Source: Oceanispirochaeta sp963676905
Lineage (GTDB): Bacteria > Spirochaetota > Spirochaetia > DSM-2461
Direction of reading: 5' to 3'
Length of the DNA: 64,000 nucleotides
Assembly (NCBI GenBank): GCA_963676905.2
Contig: CAXXVE010000001.1
Span: forward strand, 1,364,001-1,428,000
The translations under genes were made by a program, and so were the position numbers. Under the pieces are notes generated by a model, which did no database searches, was not told where the DNA came from, and saw only the letters and a program-made list of their open reading frames with translations. Below, one piece after another: positions 51,750 to 60,865 of this stretch. How positions within the stretch are numbered: position 1 is the stretch's first letter; the number at the start of each line of letters is the position of its first letter.

Positions 51750-52850
51750 ATGATGAAATATGAAAACAATGAGTACTATTCTGATGATATAAGAGCGATA
51801 GATGCTAAATATGAAGCTCAGAAGATCGCTTTTGCTCCATTTGTTTTTCAAGCTGCCCGGTGCTTGAAAGAAATGGGCGTTCTGAAAGTTCTGTTTACTG
51901 CAGGGGATGAGGGCATTGAAAAACAGGAGATTCTTGAGAAAACAGGTATCTCTTCCTATGCTTTCAATGTTCTTGCAGAGATGGGGCTGAGCATGAATGT
52001 CATCAAAATTGTCAAAGACAGCACTCCTGCCAGATATTATCTGGGGAAAGTCGGCTTTTTTCTTCTCGATGATCCGATGACTTCAGCCAATATGGATTTC
52101 ATGCATGATGTCTGTTATCAGGCTAACTTCTTTATGGAGGAGTCTTTAAATAGTTCTTCTCCTGCGGGATTGAAAGTTTTCGGTGACTGGCCCACTGTGT
52201 ATGAAGGGCTCTCTTCTCTTCCTGATAAAGTAAAAGAGAGCTGGTTTCGCTTCGATCACTACTATTCTGATAATGCCTTTCCTTCTGCTTTGAAATTTGT
52301 CTACCGTAAACAGTACGATTCTTTGATGGATATAGGCGGGAATACGGCAAAGTGGGCGTTGGCCAGTGTCAAGCACAATGAAGATGTCAAAATAACAATT
52401 GTTGATCTTCCCGGACAGGCGAATGTTGCAAGAAACAGAATTGAGGAGCAGGGGTATTCTGACCGGATTTCCGTTTTTGAAGGCGATATGCTTAAAGAGG
52501 AAACAGCCCTCCCCGCGGGGCATGATGCTGTCTGGATGAGTCAATTTCTGGACTGTTTTTCACTTGATGAAATAAAATCTATCCTGACTAAGGTATATAA
52601 CGCTGTTGATGCCAATTGTGATGTTTTTGTTATGGAGCCCCTCTGGGACAAACAAAAATATTCAGCTGCACGCTTTTCTCTCCATGCCACCAGTCTTTAT
52701 TTTACTTCGGTTGCAAATGGAAACAGCAAAATGTACGGCTATAATGAACTGGTTGATGCAATTGAGTCGGTGGGATTCCGAGTTGTAGAAGAGAACCACA
52801 GCATCGGACCAAATGACTATTCAATTCTGAAATTCAACAAGGTTCTCTGA
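51750..52850 (+). CDS. SAM-dependent O-methyltransferase of aryl-polyene-type cluster
   Basis: 366 residues. N-terminal winged-helix dimerisation region (FQAARCLKEMGVLKVLF; KQEILEKTGISSYAFNVLAEMGL) and Rossmann SAM-binding domain (YDSLMDIGGNTAKWALASVK; ITIVDLPGQANVARNRIEEQGY; GHDAVWMSQFLDCFSLDEI). Similar methyltransferases open many aryl polyene clusters and are thought to methylate the aromatic head group. Stop overlaps the next start by one base (TGATG). Confidence 0.85.
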   Translation: MMKYENNEYYSDDIRAIDAKYEAQKIAFAPFVFQAARCLKEMGVLKVLFTAGDEGIEKQEILEKTGISSYAFNVLAEMGLSMNVIKIVKDSTPARYYLGKVGFFLLDDPMTSANMDFMHDVCYQANFFMEESLNSSSPAGLKVFGDWPTVYEGLSSLPDKVKESWFRFDHYYSDNAFPSALKFVYRKQYDSLMDIGGNTAKWALASVKHNEDVKITIVDLPGQANVARNRIEEQGYSDRISVFEGDMLKEETALPAGHDAVWMSQFLDCFSLDEIKSILTKVYNAVDANCDVFVMEPLWDKQKYSAARFSLHATSLYFTSVANGNSKMYGYNELVDAIESVGFRVVEENHSIGPNDYSILKFNKVL

Positions 52851-53572
52851 TGTTTTCTTTTTCAGTTTCAGACTGGCAGGCGTGGTCTCCGGGGCTTGTT
52901 GAGGCACAACAGTGGGAACAGTGGGCATCCGAAGGATATGACCTTCCTTCCGGTGACGTCCGCCCCGCTCTATCGCATCTTTCCCCCCTTTCCAGAAGAC
53001 GGTTAAGTCTGATCAGCCGGATGGTTCTGGAAGTCGGTCATGGGATTCTTGAGAGAAACGAGGACCCTATGCCTGTTTTTTTCGGGAGCCGGTACGGTGA
53101 AATCCATAATCAGTTCAAGCTGAGCAGTCAGGTTATCACCCAGGGAAGTGTCAGACCGGCTCTTTTCAGTCATTCTGTTTTCAATACACCAGTATCCCTC
53201 CTGTCAATTCATGAGAACGTTCAGGATGGGATGACTGTCTTTTTGTCAGACAAACAGTGCATCTTTAACGGATTAATATCAGCTTTGTCCTGGATGAAAG
53301 AGAATCCCGGGAGATCCGTTCTCCTTCTCTTTTCTGATGAAGAACATCCAATCGAGTATGAAGGCTTACCTGGATATTCCTGCCAGTCTTTTGCATTCGG
53401 ACTGATTTTGAGCCCGGGTAGTGACTTCTCTCTGAAGGTATGCAGCCGGAAAGACTCCGGAAGTCCTGAACTTTGGCCTCCTGCCTTATTAAGATGGATT
53501 CTCTCTGGGGACCGTCAGGCTCTCATACTACATAAGGGAGGAGATCAGGTTTACCAGCTTGCCCGAGGCTGA
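52850..53572 (+). CDS. Beta-ketoacyl-synthase-like protein (PF13723 type), no active-site Cys
   Basis: 240 residues. Matches the short ketosynthase N-terminal-like proteins of aryl polyene clusters: LSPLSRRRLSLISRMVLEVG, VFFGSRYGEIHNQFKL and the typical PALFSHSVFNTPVSLLSIHE. The catalytic Cys of true ketosynthases is absent at the SVFNTP position, so it probably acts as a chain-length or partner subunit for a ketosynthase encoded elsewhere. Translationally coupled to the methyltransferase. Confidence 0.83.
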   Translation: MFSFSVSDWQAWSPGLVEAQQWEQWASEGYDLPSGDVRPALSHLSPLSRRRLSLISRMVLEVGHGILERNEDPMPVFFGSRYGEIHNQFKLSSQVITQGSVRPALFSHSVFNTPVSLLSIHENVQDGMTVFLSDKQCIFNGLISALSWMKENPGRSVLLLFSDEEHPIEYEGLPGYSCQSFAFGLILSPGSDFSLKVCSRKDSGSPELWPPALLRWILSGDRQALILHKGGDQVYQLARG

Positions 53573-53583
53573 ATCTGTGTGAA

Positions 53584-54336
53584 ATGAAGATTCCTAAGTT
53601 TGTTCATATATTTTCAAAACTCTTTTGCTTCCTTCTATTCGGACTGGGCGGCATAATAAATGGGACAGCGGTATTTCCTCTCATTTTTCTTTTTGTATGG
53701 GATAAGAGGCAACGGGAAAGGATAATGAGAAAAACCATTCAGTTAAACTTCTTTCTGTTTGTTAAGGTGATGTCTCTGTTAAAGGTTATTGATATCAACT
53801 ATCATGATCTGGAACCACTTCGGAGGATTTCCGGTAAAATTATCTGTGCGAATCATCCAACGCTGCTGGATGTTGTTCTCCTTATGGCCTTTGTTCCCGA
53901 TGCCAATTGTATTGTTAAGTCGGCCCTGTGGAAGAATATTTTTATTAGAAAAATTATCGGAACACTCTATATTCCAAATTCAATGAGTTCTGATCAGACA
54001 ATGGAAGAAAGCTGCAGCTCTCTCCGGCGGGGAAACAACTTGATACTTTTCCCGGAATCTACCAGAACCCGTTCCGGGCAGAAAATAAAGTTCCACCGAA
54101 GTGCAGCACAGATTGCCATGTTTTCCAGTACAGATATACAGCCTGTGCATATCGGTACTGTCTGGCCAAGCGGACTCGGAAAGGATGACTCTCTTTTTTC
54201 TGCTCCAGAGAAAGGGATTATTGAGTATTCTGTAAATCCGAAGCAGATATTATCTGTGTCGGGATTTGATGAAATGCCCCGGCCCCTGGCCGCACGGCGC
54301 ATAACCGAAACATTATATAAAACTATTTTTAATTAG
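53584..54336 (+). CDS. 1-acylglycerol-3-phosphate acyltransferase-like protein (PlsC fold)
   Basis: 250 residues, N-terminal hydrophobic segment, then acyltransferase blocks ICANHPTLLDVVLLMAF (HPx3D in place of the HX4D catalytic pair), and FPESTRTRSGQKIKF. Aryl polyene clusters carry such a gene, believed to attach the polyene acyl chain to a lipid. It is 11 bases after the ketosynthase-like gene and 11 before the first acyl carrier protein. Confidence 0.87.
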   Translation: MKIPKFVHIFSKLFCFLLFGLGGIINGTAVFPLIFLFVWDKRQRERIMRKTIQLNFFLFVKVMSLLKVIDINYHDLEPLRRISGKIICANHPTLLDVVLLMAFVPDANCIVKSALWKNIFIRKIIGTLYIPNSMSSDQTMEESCSSLRRGNNLILFPESTRTRSGQKIKFHRSAAQIAMFSSTDIQPVHIGTVWPSGLGKDDSLFSAPEKGIIEYSVNPKQILSVSGFDEMPRPLAARRITETLYKTIFN

Positions 54337-54347
54337 AGGAGAATTAA

Positions 54348-54602
54348 ATGGAACAACTGGTAAAGGAGATCAAGGAACTCTTGATCTCTGTTCTTGATCT
54401 GGAGGAAATGTCACCGGAAGAAATCGGCACAGACGAACAGCTTTTTGGCGCTGATCTGGGACTGGACTCCATAGATGCTCTCGAGCTGGGACTGGCCATC
54501 AAAAAGAAATACGATGTGTCTCTCTCATCGGAAGACGAAGACAATAAAAAATACTTTTATTCTGTAAAAACTCTGGCAGAGTTTATTACCAGCCAGGCAT
54601 AG
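54348..54602 (+). CDS. Acyl carrier protein 1
   Basis: 84 residues, acidic. Phosphopantetheine Ser41 in GADLGLDSIDALELGLAI. Excellent ribosome site (AGAGGAGAATTAA). Carries the growing polyene or the aromatic starter; tandem with the second carrier as in aryl polyene clusters. Confidence 0.92.
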   Translation: MEQLVKEIKELLISVLDLEEMSPEEIGTDEQLFGADLGLDSIDALELGLAIKKKYDVSLSSEDEDNKKYFYSVKTLAEFITSQA

Positions 54603-54613
54603 GAGGCGATGAA

Positions 54614-54865
54614 GTGAACAGAGATGATATTTATGATAAAGTTGTTGAAATCCTGAATGAGACATTTGAAATTCCCAAAGAGGATATCAGCTATGACTCT
54701 CTTCTTGAGGATGATCTGGATCTGGATAGTATCGATGCCGTGGATCTGATTGTTAAACTTAAAAAATACACTGACAGGAGCATCGATCCAGAAGTGTTCA
54801 AACAGGTAAGAACAATTGGCGACATTGTCGATGCTCTGGAAGACCTGATTTCTACTCCTGTTTGA
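54614..54865 (+). CDS. Acyl carrier protein 2
   Basis: 83 residues, acidic, with phosphopantetheine Ser39 in LLEDDLDLDSIDAVDLIV. GTG start at 54614, placed by AGGAGG at 54601-54606; an ATG at 54609 is followed at once by a stop. It differs enough from the first carrier to have a separate role, for example starter against extender loading. Confidence 0.91.
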   Translation: MNRDDIYDKVVEILNETFEIPKEDISYDSLLEDDLDLDSIDAVDLIVKLKKYTDRSIDPEVFKQVRTIGDIVDALEDLISTPV

Positions 54866-54871
54866 TTTTTT

Positions 54872-55456
54872 ATGGGACGTCGAATTAAGATACTCTCCGG
54901 ACTGTTAGGCGTGCTTTATCCGTTTATTGTATACGTCGGCTTGAAACGTTTTAATACAAGCCCGCGTATACTGGGGTTCCTTATAGCGGCGATGGGTATC
55001 GTCTATTTTATGGCCTATACTGACCGGAAAAATGAAAGCCTGTTCTCTGCATTCCGATTCTGGGGGATGATCATTATTGTCACATTGCTGAGCATTTTGA
55101 CTTTAATCTCTGAATCTACGGGATATGTAAAACTCTATCCGGTTATTATCAATCTGATGCTGTTACTCAGTTTCGGATCAACCCTGATCAAGGGGCCATC
55201 CATGATCTTCCGTTTTGCACTGCTACAGGATAAATCTCTTGAGCAGAGTGAAACGAGGGAGGCTGTTGTCGAGTACTGTCGTCGTGTGACAGTCGTCTGG
55301 ATTCTGTTCTTTCTGATTAATGGGGTGATTGCTTCGATGACAGTGGTTCTGGGGAGTGATGAGCTTTGGACACTTTATAACGGTCTGATTTCCTATCTCT
55401 TGATGGGAGCGATCTTTCTAATTGAGTTCATAATACGAAAAAAGGTAGCCCGCTGA
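54872..55456 (+). CDS. Integral membrane protein of aryl-polyene-type cluster (COG4648-like)
   Basis: 194 residues with about five or six membrane helices (ILSGLLGVLYPFIVYVGLKRF; ILGFLIAAMGIVYFMAYT; GMIIIVTLLSILTLI). Its start SGLLGVLYPFIVYVGLKRF and the conserved SLIKGPSMIFRFALLQD-type region (here STLIKGPSMIFRFALLQD) match the COG4648 membrane proteins always found in these clusters. Mechanistic role is unknown. The next gene overlaps by one base. Confidence 0.85.
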   Translation: MGRRIKILSGLLGVLYPFIVYVGLKRFNTSPRILGFLIAAMGIVYFMAYTDRKNESLFSAFRFWGMIIIVTLLSILTLISESTGYVKLYPVIINLMLLLSFGSTLIKGPSMIFRFALLQDKSLEQSETREAVVEYCRRVTVVWILFFLINGVIASMTVVLGSDELWTLYNGLISYLLMGAIFLIEFIIRKKVAR

Positions 55457-57138
55457 TGTTTTTTTCTCTAAACAGCCTCAATAAGGTATGGATGGAGCAG
55501 GAAAACCCTGTTTTCCGTACCAATTCCGGCACACTAGGATGGCCAGAGTTCAGTAATTCCGCCCTTTGTCTGGCTTCAAAACTTGAAGAATATTCGGAAG
55601 AGAATGTAGGTCTGTACTTTGAGAGCCCGCTGCAGTTTTCAGTGGCATTCCTGGGTGCTGTAACCGCAGGGAAGAATATTCACTGTTTCTCAGTTCTTCC
55701 CATTGAGGATCTTCCATTTCCTCTTCTTACAGACAGTTCCGGTAGATCTGCTATTTCAGTTGAAACTGTGCCTGAGACTACTGTGAAAATACCCGCAGAT
55801 GAACCTGGAACGGGTGGGGATGTCTTTTTCTACACTTCTGGAAGCACAGGTTCTGCCAAAAACATCAGAAAGGAATTGAAGTATATCGACCGTGAGCTAA
55901 AAGAGCTGGTCGACCTCTGGGGAGGACAATTCAGAGGGAATCCCGTACATACAACTGTCAGTCATCAGCACTTCTATGGATTTCTCTTTTCAATTCTCCT
56001 GCCTCTGGCTTCTGGTGGTACTCTTTTTGACAGGCGCCTGGCTTTTCCCGAGTCTCTCAATTCTCTGGATAGGGGAGTTGTAAATCTGATAGCAAGCCCA
56101 GCATTCTTGAAAAGGGTAGAGGGAGTCATGCCTGGCAAGGGTAAAACAGAAATACAGGCATATTCCTCGGGGGGATTTCTGCCGCCGGAGGTAGCGGGGC
56201 AATGCTCCAGACTATTCGGTAAACCGGTACTTGAAATTTATGGTAGTACAGAGACAGGTGGAATAGCCTGGAAATCTCATCCCGGGAGCGGATTCTGGAA
56301 CCCGTTCAGCTGTATCTTGGTTGGTATGGATGCCGATGAAGGCGCCTATATTGAATCAGAATATCTCAGTGAAGCGCGATATTTTCTGGACGATGAAATC
56401 GAAATACAGGTTGATAACTCCTTTAAGCTATTGGGGAGAAAGGATGCTGTTGTCAAAGTGGAGGACAAACGTGTTTCTCTTCTTGATATGGAATCTGCTT
56501 TAGCAGAATCAGGATTGATCAGTGACTCTCTTGTTTGTCTTATTGAAGGCAGACGTCAGTATACAGCAGCTCTGATCGTTCTGAACAAACAGGGGCTGGC
56601 TCGGTTTCAGGGATTTTCCGGAAAGGAGATAAATCGTCACTTCAGAGATCTTCTTGAGGGGCAGTTCCATAGTACTGTTCTTCCCAAAAAGTGGCGCTAT
56701 CTGAATAGTCTTCCCCGTAACGCCCAGGGGAAAATCAAACGAAGCGAAATGATCTCCTATTTCGATAATAGCAGAGATAAAAAGGATTATATTAATTTAC
56801 CGGAAATTATAAGTACTTCAGTGGACAGCCGTGCCTTGGAGACTGTCCTCGTTTTCCACGGGGAGTATCGGTATTTTGACGGTCATTTTCCGGAGTTGAA
56901 GATTCTTCCTGCTCTGGCTCAGCTGGACTGGGCAATGAAAGCGGCTGCAGAACATTTCGGGAAGGTAGGAACTCCGGTGAGAATTCCAAGGATAAAATTC
57001 AAAAGTCCGATTTTTCCAGGAGTCCATGTCAAATTGAAAATTACTCTTTCAGAAGATCTGAGCCAAATTCAATTTGAGTATAGAAGTGTAGAAACCGGCG
57101 GCCTTCATTCCGGCGGTAAGGTATATCTGGAGGTTTGA
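55456..57138 (+). CDS. Fused AMP-ligase and hot-dog dehydratase of aryl-polyene-type cluster
   Basis: 560 residues. Residues ~1-440 are an acyl-adenylating enzyme: FFYTSGSTGSAKNI (~125), LEIYGSTETGGIAW (~260), and a C-terminal PRNAQGKIKRSEM lysine motif. Residues ~455-560 are a FabZ/ApeI-like hot-dog domain with FDGHFPELKILPALAQLDWA (His477). The ligase would load an aryl acid, such as coumarate or a benzoate, on a carrier protein, and the dehydratase would help form the conjugated chain. In several other clusters these are separate genes. Coupled to both neighbours. Confidence 0.88.
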   Translation: MFFSLNSLNKVWMEQENPVFRTNSGTLGWPEFSNSALCLASKLEEYSEENVGLYFESPLQFSVAFLGAVTAGKNIHCFSVLPIEDLPFPLLTDSSGRSAISVETVPETTVKIPADEPGTGGDVFFYTSGSTGSAKNIRKELKYIDRELKELVDLWGGQFRGNPVHTTVSHQHFYGFLFSILLPLASGGTLFDRRLAFPESLNSLDRGVVNLIASPAFLKRVEGVMPGKGKTEIQAYSSGGFLPPEVAGQCSRLFGKPVLEIYGSTETGGIAWKSHPGSGFWNPFSCILVGMDADEGAYIESEYLSEARYFLDDEIEIQVDNSFKLLGRKDAVVKVEDKRVSLLDMESALAESGLISDSLVCLIEGRRQYTAALIVLNKQGLARFQGFSGKEINRHFRDLLEGQFHSTVLPKKWRYLNSLPRNAQGKIKRSEMISYFDNSRDKKDYINLPEIISTSVDSRALETVLVFHGEYRYFDGHFPELKILPALAQLDWAMKAAAEHFGKVGTPVRIPRIKFKSPIFPGVHVKLKITLSEDLSQIQFEYRSVETGGLHSGGKVYLEV

Positions 57139-57143
57139 GAAGT

Positions 57144-57908
57144 ATGTCAGAGCATAGAGCTTGTATAGTTATCCCTGTATTTAATCATGGTAAACAGGTT
57201 GGAGCTGTTTTGGATGGGTTGGCCTCTCTTCAGCTTCCTGTAATTCTTGTTGATGACGGGAGTGGAGATGAAACCAGAGATATTCTGAAAAGACTGGCTC
57301 AGGAGAAGAAAGATTTCTGCACTCTTTACAGATTGGAGGAGAACCAGGGAAAAGGCGGTGCTGTGATCAAGGGGCTTATAGAGGCTGAGGAAGCGGGGTA
57401 TACCCATGCTCTTCAGGTTGATGCTGATGGACAGCATGATCTTAACGAAATCAGCAAATTTCTCTCCTGTTCCCGCGATAATCCTTTGAAGCTGGTATGC
57501 GGCCGCCCTGTATATGACGAAACAGTTCCCTCTTCCCGTAAATCCGGCAGAAAGATAACTAACTTCTGGGTAACTTTGGAAACTCTCTCAACAGAAATAG
57601 AAGATGCTATGTGCGGTTTTCGGGTCTATCCTCTTCGGTCAACCAATTTACTATTAAAAAAAGGACACCTCGGTAAAAGAATGGAGTTCGATATTGAGAT
57701 TCTGGTGAAACTCTACTGGAGAAAGGTCAGAATGGTATTTCTGCCTGTTAAAGTTATCTATCCTGAGGATGGATTGTCCAATTTCAGAATGCTGCATGAC
57801 AATGTGGCCATCAGTATGGCCCATACCCGTCTGTTTCTGGGAATGATTATCCGGTTGCCGATTCTCCTTTCACATAAAATAACACTATCTCGAAAGAGGG
57901 CTGCATAA
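57144..57908 (+). CDS. Family 2 glycosyltransferase of aryl-polyene-type cluster
   Basis: About 254 residues from ATG 57144, with GGAGG ten bases upstream. GT2 motifs: CIVIPVFNHGKQVGAVLDGL, ILVDDGSGDETRDIL, NQGKGGAVIKGL and the metal-binding DADGQHD. C-terminal part has ISMAHTRLFLGMIIRLP. It probably adds a sugar to the lipid-linked polyene. In some other species this protein is fused to the LpxL-type acyltransferase; here they are adjacent genes overlapping by one base (TAATG). Confidence 0.88.
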   Translation: MSEHRACIVIPVFNHGKQVGAVLDGLASLQLPVILVDDGSGDETRDILKRLAQEKKDFCTLYRLEENQGKGGAVIKGLIEAEEAGYTHALQVDADGQHDLNEISKFLSCSRDNPLKLVCGRPVYDETVPSSRKSGRKITNFWVTLETLSTEIEDAMCGFRVYPLRSTNLLLKKGHLGKRMEFDIEILVKLYWRKVRMVFLPVKVIYPEDGLSNFRMLHDNVAISMAHTRLFLGMIIRLPILLSHKITLSRKRAA

Positions 57909-58869
57909 TGAGTCATTGGAGTGAAGAGAAGGAGAAAAAGGGCTCTATATGGCATATGCGTCTTCTCTTCTCCTTATATAAACTTTTGGGTCGCCGTTTC
58001 TTCAGAGCTATCCTCCATCCAGTTGTTTTTTTCTTCTTTCTCTTTTCTCCCCGAACCCGCTCGTATAGCCGGGAGTTTCTAAAGAGGGTTAAAAAAAGAA
58101 TCCCTCAATACCATACAATGGCGGACGTTCTATCTACTGGCACTTCTACTGCTTTGCATACCTTCTTATCGAAAAGCTGTCGGCATGGACAGGAGATCTT
58201 GATTCGGCACAGCTTGTTAGAAAAACAGATGACGAGGCTGAGCTGTCCGGACAGCTGAGGGAAAAAAGAGGAGCCGTTGTTCTCTGCTCCCATCTGGGCA
58301 ATACTGAGATGCTCAGAGCCATCGGTTCTCTGGAAAGCGGTTCCAGACTACCTGACTTTCAGACCATATCTATTGTTAATTTTGCGGGTACTGCGCAGTT
58401 TAATGCCTTTCTCAAAGAAGTTAATCCCAAGGCAATGATGAAGCTTATTAATGCTGAAAACATGGGGCCTGATGACATCATCTATATGAAGGAGAGGATT
58501 GAATGCGGAGATCTGGTAGTGGTTGCCTGTGACAGGACTCCCGGAGGGAACAGAAAGCAGATAAGTATCAAGAATTTTCTTGGAGAAGATGCCCCCTTTC
58601 CAAGGGGCGCATTTCTTCTGTCAGTTCTTCTGGAGGCTCCTGTTTATCACATGTTTGCTGTCAGAGAGGATGATTTCAATCTGGACAGTCCCTATGAGCT
58701 ATATTTGTACAAGTCTGAAATGAAGATGCAGTACACGAGAAAGACGAGAGATATTCTTGTAAGCAAACTGATGGACGAGTTTACAGGTCATCTGGAGAAA
58801 CTTTGTCTCAACCATCCCTATCAGTGGTTTAATTTCTTTGACTTCTGGAAAAAAACTGACCTTGAGTAG
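57908..58869 (+). pseudogene. LpxL/HtrB-type lysophospholipid acyltransferase with -1 frameshift at A7 run
   Basis: The first ~62 residues (LYKLLGRRFFRAILHPVVFFFFLFSPRTRS) read in one frame up to GTTAAAAAAAGAA (A run 58091-58097); the remainder continues in the -1 frame as SIYWHFYCFAYLLIEKLSAW, then LCSHLGNTEMLRA with the HX4E catalytic motif and DRTPGGNRKQI, to the stop at 58869. In the first frame the protein ends at 58258 with unrelated sequence. The catalytic motif precedes ATG 58309, so a separate downstream gene starting there would be inactive. Either a homopolymer indel (mutation or sequence error) or slippage at the A run. Intact product would be ~320 residues and would acylate the polyene lipid. 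Confidence 0.83.
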
Positions 58870-58914
58870 AGAATGATTCCTTATCAAAAAAAAGAACAAA
58901 ATGGAGTGATTACA

Positions 58915-60447
58915 ATGAATAAAATAATTGATGGTTCTGCATTAACAATTGAAGATATTGTGGCTGTATCCAGGCAGGAACAAACGCTGGAAGTCCTTAA
59001 AGATTCTGCCTATAAATCAAAAATCAACAAAGGGGCCGAATTCCTTAATAAGGTCCTGGAAGAGAAGGGTGATGTATACGGGGTTACAACGGGATACGGG
59101 GATTCCTGCAATAAAACAGTTAAGGACAAAAACTACTATGATCTGCCGGTTCACCTGACCCGTTTCCACGGCTGTGGTCTGGGAAATCATTTTGACAGCG
59201 CTACAACCCGCGCTATAATTGCGGTTCGCCTTCAGTCCTTGAGTCTGGGGTATTCTGGTGTCAGTTTTGAGCTTCTCGAGGCTTTTGAGAATCTGCTTAA
59301 ATACGATATCCTTCCCTTGATTCCTCAGGAGGGTTCAGTCGGAGCCAGTGGTGATCTAACTCCGCTCTCATATGTCGGTGCCGCAGTAATTGGTGAAAGG
59401 GATGTTATGTACGCTGGAGAAAAACGCCCGGCTGCTGATGTCCTCAAGGAATTGGGGCTGCAGCCCCATGTTTTCCGTCCCAAGGAAGCCCTTGCAATAA
59501 TGAATGGAACAGCCGCTATGACTGCGGTTGCCTGTATGGCCTATAAACGGGCAGAATACCTTGCAGAGCTGGCAACAAAAATCACCTCACTGACAGTTAT
59601 TGCCTATAAAGGAAATGCCTATCATTTCAATAAGAAACTGTTCGAAGTGAAACCCCATCCCGGTCAGGCTATGGTTGCAGCCAGGATCAGAGATGACTTA
59701 AACAACCATGGAGAAAGGGGCATTCTGCCGGAGCGTCTTCAGGACCCTTATTCCATTCGTTGTGCACCCCATGTTCTAGGAGTTTTCTATGATGCGGCTC
59801 CCATGCTCAGGACCATTATTGAAAATGAACTGAATAGTTCCAATGACAATCCCATTATTGATCCTGAAGGTGAGTCTATTCTTCACGGAGGACACTTCTA
59901 CGGCGGACATATTGCTTTTGCCATGGACTCCCTAAAAAATATTATTGCCAATATTTCAGATCTTCTGGACAGGCAGATGGCAGTTCTTGTGGATGAAAAA
60001 TTCAACAGGGGGCTCCCACCCAATCTTACCGGTTCAGATATTCACTCAATTAATCATGGTTTTAAAGCTGTACAGATTGGAGTGAGTGCCTGGACTGCGG
60101 AGGCTCTAAAAAACACTATGCCTGCAAGTGTTTTTTCAAGATCAACAGAGTGCCACAATCAGGATAAGGTCAGTATGGGAACAATCGCAGCTAGAGACTG
60201 TATCCGTGTAGTTGAGCTTACTGAGCAGGTAACGGCTGCCTGTCTCCTTGCAGTGGTACAGGCTGTTCGCCTCAGAATTATACAGGGGGAAGTTTCGGAG
60301 TCCGATATTCATCCTGTAAAACCTATTATTGATCAAGTCATAGAAAAATTTGACTTTCTTACTGAAGACCGCCCCCTCGAATCTGAACTGAGAGAGATTA
60401 TCGACTTGATCCATCAGGAGTACTGGAAGACATCCTATGAAAAATAA
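58915..60447 (+). CDS. Aromatic amino acid/histidine ammonia-lyase family enzyme
   Basis: About 510 residues from ATG 58915 (GGAG eight bases upstream). The MIO prosthetic group triad Ala144-Ser145-Gly146 is in GSVGASGDLTPLSYVGA, the catalytic Tyr61 in VTTGYGDSC, and NSSNDNPIID and STECHNQDKVSMG further on. The substrate-selectivity pair reads Phe-His in TRFHGCGLG, unlike Ser-His of typical histidine lyases. In aryl polyene/flexirubin clusters this enzyme usually deaminates tyrosine to coumarate, the likely starter for the AMP-ligase here. No histidine-use genes are nearby. Confidence 0.9.
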   Translation: MNKIIDGSALTIEDIVAVSRQEQTLEVLKDSAYKSKINKGAEFLNKVLEEKGDVYGVTTGYGDSCNKTVKDKNYYDLPVHLTRFHGCGLGNHFDSATTRAIIAVRLQSLSLGYSGVSFELLEAFENLLKYDILPLIPQEGSVGASGDLTPLSYVGAAVIGERDVMYAGEKRPAADVLKELGLQPHVFRPKEALAIMNGTAAMTAVACMAYKRAEYLAELATKITSLTVIAYKGNAYHFNKKLFEVKPHPGQAMVAARIRDDLNNHGERGILPERLQDPYSIRCAPHVLGVFYDAAPMLRTIIENELNSSNDNPIIDPEGESILHGGHFYGGHIAFAMDSLKNIIANISDLLDRQMAVLVDEKFNRGLPPNLTGSDIHSINHGFKAVQIGVSAWTAEALKNTMPASVFSRSTECHNQDKVSMGTIAARDCIRVVELTEQVTAACLLAVVQAVRLRIIQGEVSESDIHPVKPIIDQVIEKFDFLTEDRPLESELREIIDLIHQEYWKTSYEK

Positions 60448-60865
60448 AACAATAATGGCTGAGACCATTCTGAAAGCCGAATTTTATGATGTTGACTCCA
60501 TGAAGGTCGTCTATCATGGAAATTACATAAACTATTATGAGCAGGTTCGCTGTCTGCTGCTTGAACAGATTGGATATGGCTACAGAGAGATGGAAAATAG
60601 CGGATATGCATGGCCCGTTGTCTCAGTCAATGCCAAGTATATGAGACCAATCGTATTTGGACAGCAGTTCAGGATCAGCGCCGAGCTGCTTGAGTATGAA
60701 AACAGGATCAAAGTAAAATTCATGATCAGGGACATTGAAACCGGTGCACTGCTTCACAAGGGGACTACCGTTCAGATGGCTGTTGATATGAAAACAGGGG
60801 AAACTCTCTTTGTTTCGCCGGATTGTTTTATCGATCTTGTAGAAAAATACAGGGAAGGTTTATGA
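60437..60865 (+). CDS. 4-hydroxybenzoyl-CoA thioesterase-like hot-dog protein (YbgC type)
   Basis: 142 residues. Active-site segment FYDVDSMKVVYHGNYINYYEQVRC with the conserved Asp, then VSVNAKYMRPIVFGQQFRI. It probably releases or edits thioesters in polyene synthesis. The first 11 bases overlap the ammonia-lyase gene and its stop overlaps the LolA-like start (ATGA). Confidence 0.88.
   Translation: MKNKTIMAETILKAEFYDVDSMKVVYHGNYINYYEQVRCLLLEQIGYGYREMENSGYAWPVVSVNAKYMRPIVFGQQFRISAELLEYENRIKVKFMIRDIETGALLHKGTTVQMAVDMKTGETLFVSPDCFIDLVEKYREGL

Noticed and set aside
58309..58869. Separate acyltransferase gene starting at ATG 58309
   Set aside because: The same frame extends upstream without a stop to 58093 and holds the catalytic HX4E motif before this ATG, so it is the second part of a frameshifted gene.
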